Both the position numbers and the translations under genes were made by a program. Below the pieces are notes generated by a model. That model worked only from the letters and a program-made list of their open reading frames with translations. It had not been told where the DNA came from and did no database searches. A DNA stretch of 7,012 nt from Candidatus Omnitrophota bacterium. Lineage in GTDB: Bacteria > Omnitrophota > Gorgyraeia > S143-82. Shown one piece after another: positions 5,453-7,012 of the stretch. The stretch is from positions 1-7,012 of the forward strand of contig JALVWL010000221.1 of NCBI GenBank assembly GCA_027034965.1, given 5' to 3'. The stretch's first letter is position 1. The number at the start of each line of letters is the position of its first letter.

Positions 5453-7012
5453 ATGAGGGATTTGGTGCTCTATTTATCGTTAATTAATAAAAAATTTTAT
5501 ATTTATTTCAAACAAGCAACAAAAATGATTAGAAAAGATAATATTGTGAATATTGGTATACGGGCCGTCATCTCAGGGCTCATCCTTTTATATCCTATCT
5601 CTCCAGTGGCCTGGGCAGGCCTTGGAGGTGTGGAGGCGCCTATGGTTGAGGGTGCGCAGGCACATATCCTGTCTGCTATGAACGCCATTGATATTGAGGA
5701 TTGGGAAAGGGCAGAACAGGAACTGGAAGAGGCGATAAGGCGGGCGCCGTATAATGAGGAGTTATATGAGCTATGGAAGGATGTCCAAAGGATATCCCTC
5801 TACATTGAGATCCAGCGCAATAATCAAGAGGCGATTATGTCGGCTATCAGGTGGCTGAAGATGAAAAAGGCATTGCTTGAGGCAGGGATGCAGTATAGAG
5901 GGCCAGGGGTATCTAGGGCCTCTGCAGGCCTTGGCGGGCTTGAGCGGTTTCGTAAGGCAGGGGAAAGGATAGGGGCGATGAAAGAGTCCCTGGAGGGGTA
6001 TGATGTCGAGAGAGAAGAGACGATGAGGAGGGCCCTTGAGGAGTATAGTGTGCGAAGAGAGAGGGCTATGGAGGATGCGTTGTCTTTCTATGAAGAAGAG
6101 TTGAAGAAGAGAAGAAAAGGACCTTCAGAGAGAAGGGGCGCGGCTGAAAAGAGGGTTGTACCGTCAAAGCCAAAAGAGAAGTTGAAGGCCTATGAGGAGG
6201 CGCTCGAGGGCTATGTCCCGTCGACGGAGAAAAGGGAGACCGAAGCTGTCTCTGGGGGCAGGGGAAAAGGAGAGATTCCGTCGATGGTTGAGAAGCAGGG
6301 TTATGGCATAGTCGATGTGTCTGGATATAATAGGTCAGAGGTTATATCCATTGAATTGGAGATAGATAAGTTTTTAATTCTCAAGTTCCCTGGTCCTGTA
6401 AGGCAGTATGTAATTGTTGACGAGGGCCTGGTCTCTGTGGAACGGTTGAGTGAGGATAAGTTGAAGCTAATCCCTTCTGGTTCTGGGCTGGGGAATACGA
6501 TAGTCTATGTATGGGATAACGGTGGGAGGTGGATGTTTTCTCTTAAGATTATCCCTTCGCGTTTGCTTGAGAGGAAAAAGGAGCAGACCAGGAAGCGTAT
6601 AGAGGAAAAGGAACATATACTCTTTGGATATGAAAATAATTGGTGGGCGTTTTACGACGATACGGATGGGAAGATGGAGAGGAAGAACCTTGGATTTGTC
6701 CAGGATTTTACTCTTAAGGGGCCTACTGCCTATGGTAATCTGTCTTCGATTGTTTCGGTGGCAGATAGAGCGGGTAATTACGATGTCGTTTATAGGTCTG
6801 CCAGGTTGAGGAATATACGACGCCTCGGCTTTAAGGACGGCGATGTCGTTGTGGGAGACTATTTTGGTAATATATCGAGGTTTACTTTTCCAGGCAGTTC
6901 ACTGGATGGAGTTATGGCCTCTGAGAGGCGGGGTAAGTTTAGTATAAAGGGGCTTTATGGCCAGATTACGAATACCTGGAATTACATTCCATTGATAGAG
7001 AACGAGACAGGA
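5453..7012 (+). CDS. Large exported protein: TPR-like helices, charged linker, pil_N domain and outer-membrane barrel-like region (3' truncated)
   Basis: The frame is open for 520 codons to the window end. A long n-region (1-37) precedes a signal peptide core at about 38-53, with likely cleavage after AWA at 55. Residues 68-101 fit one 34-residue TPR (A87, L91, A94 and P99 in place), followed by more helices. A very charged helical stretch runs from about 165 to 275, with a KKRRKG cluster at 218-223. Residues 295-368 match the secretin-associated pilus formation N-terminal domain (pil_N, as in CpaC/RcpA): KFLILKFPGPVRQYVIVDEG, LVSVERLSEDKLKLIPSGSG and NTIVYVWDNGGRW. From about 392 the sequence alternates hydrophobic and polar residues, with GDYFGNISRFTFPGSSLDGV near the end, as expected of an outer-membrane beta-barrel. 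I infer an outer-membrane export pore, usher-like or secretin-like, for the two proteins encoded upstream. A surface-anchored protein without pore function remains possible. The barrel C-terminus is outside the window. Confidence 0.7.
   Translation, partial: MRDLVLYLSLINKKFYIYFKQATKMIRKDNIVNIGIRAVISGLILLYPISPVAWAGLGGVEAPMVEGAQAHILSAMNAIDIEDWERAEQELEEAIRRAPYNEELYELWKDVQRISLYIEIQRNNQEAIMSAIRWLKMKKALLEAGMQYRGPGVSRASAGLGGLERFRKAGERIGAMKESLEGYDVEREETMRRALEEYSVRRERAMEDALSFYEEELKKRRKGPSERRGAAEKRVVPSKPKEKLKAYEEALEGYVPSTEKRETEAVSGGRGKGEIPSMVEKQGYGIVDVSGYNRSEVISIELEIDKFLILKFPGPVRQYVIVDEGLVSVERLSEDKLKLIPSGSGLGNTIVYVWDNGGRWMFSLKIIPSRLLERKKEQTRKRIEEKEHILFGYENNWWAFYDDTDGKMERKNLGFVQDFTLKGPTAYGNLSSIVSVADRAGNYDVVYRSARLRNIRRLGFKDGDVVVGDYFGNISRFTFPGSSLDGVMASERRGKFSIKGLYGQITNTWNYIPLIENETG

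Noticed and set aside
5503..5688. 61-codon minus-strand frame across the start of the last gene
   Set aside because: It is antisense to the signal peptide region of the last gene and has no recognisable motif.
6624..6809. Short plus-strand frame beginning MDMKIIGG
   Set aside because: It lies in another frame inside the continuous 520-codon frame, which has domain support. It has no ribosome binding site.

Overview
The window reads as chromosomal DNA of an uncultured Gram-negative bacterium. All five genes lie on the + strand. Three consecutive genes carry signal peptides, and the last has the character of an outer-membrane protein, so two membranes are likely. Arginine is very often AGG, and GC is moderate. 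The style (GT39-type transferase fused to TPRs, periplasmic chaperone-like proteins, heptamer-built intergenic repeats) suggests a PVC-related candidate phylum such as Omnitrophota. That placement is an impression; no marker gene fixes it.

Layout. (1) Bases 1-998 hold the C-terminal part of a membrane glycosyltransferase-like protein ending in four TPRs. (2) Bases 999-1287 are non-coding and hold a ~200 bp imperfect palindrome made almost entirely of 7-bp units, then a short 10-bp tandem repeat against the next start codon. (3) Bases 1288-3241 hold two overlapping RNA-modification genes: an MtaB-type tRNA methylthiotransferase and an RsuA/RluB-type pseudouridine synthase. (4) Bases 3242-3415 are an AT-rich gap with two promoter-like sites, one an extended -10 promoter with a 17-bp spacer. 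(5) Bases 3416-7012 hold a three-gene unit with short gaps (10 and 23 nt): a secreted beta-rich protein of three module-like segments, a two-domain pilus-chaperone-like periplasmic protein, and the first 520 codons of a large protein. That last protein runs signal peptide, TPR-like helices, a charged helical linker with a 15-residue repeat, a secretin-type pilus N-terminal (pil_N) domain, and a beta-rich region resembling an outer-membrane barrel.

The three-gene unit is the most interesting part. Substrate-like protein, chaperone-like protein and outer-membrane pore-like protein appear in that order, as in chaperone-usher systems. The putative pore, however, carries a pil_N domain and helical N-terminus that classical ushers lack. 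It may be an undescribed surface-fibre or surface-protein export system. This is inference from sequence reading alone, and the pore is cut by the window end. The start of the last gene was set from its Shine-Dalgarno sequence at 5439-5444.
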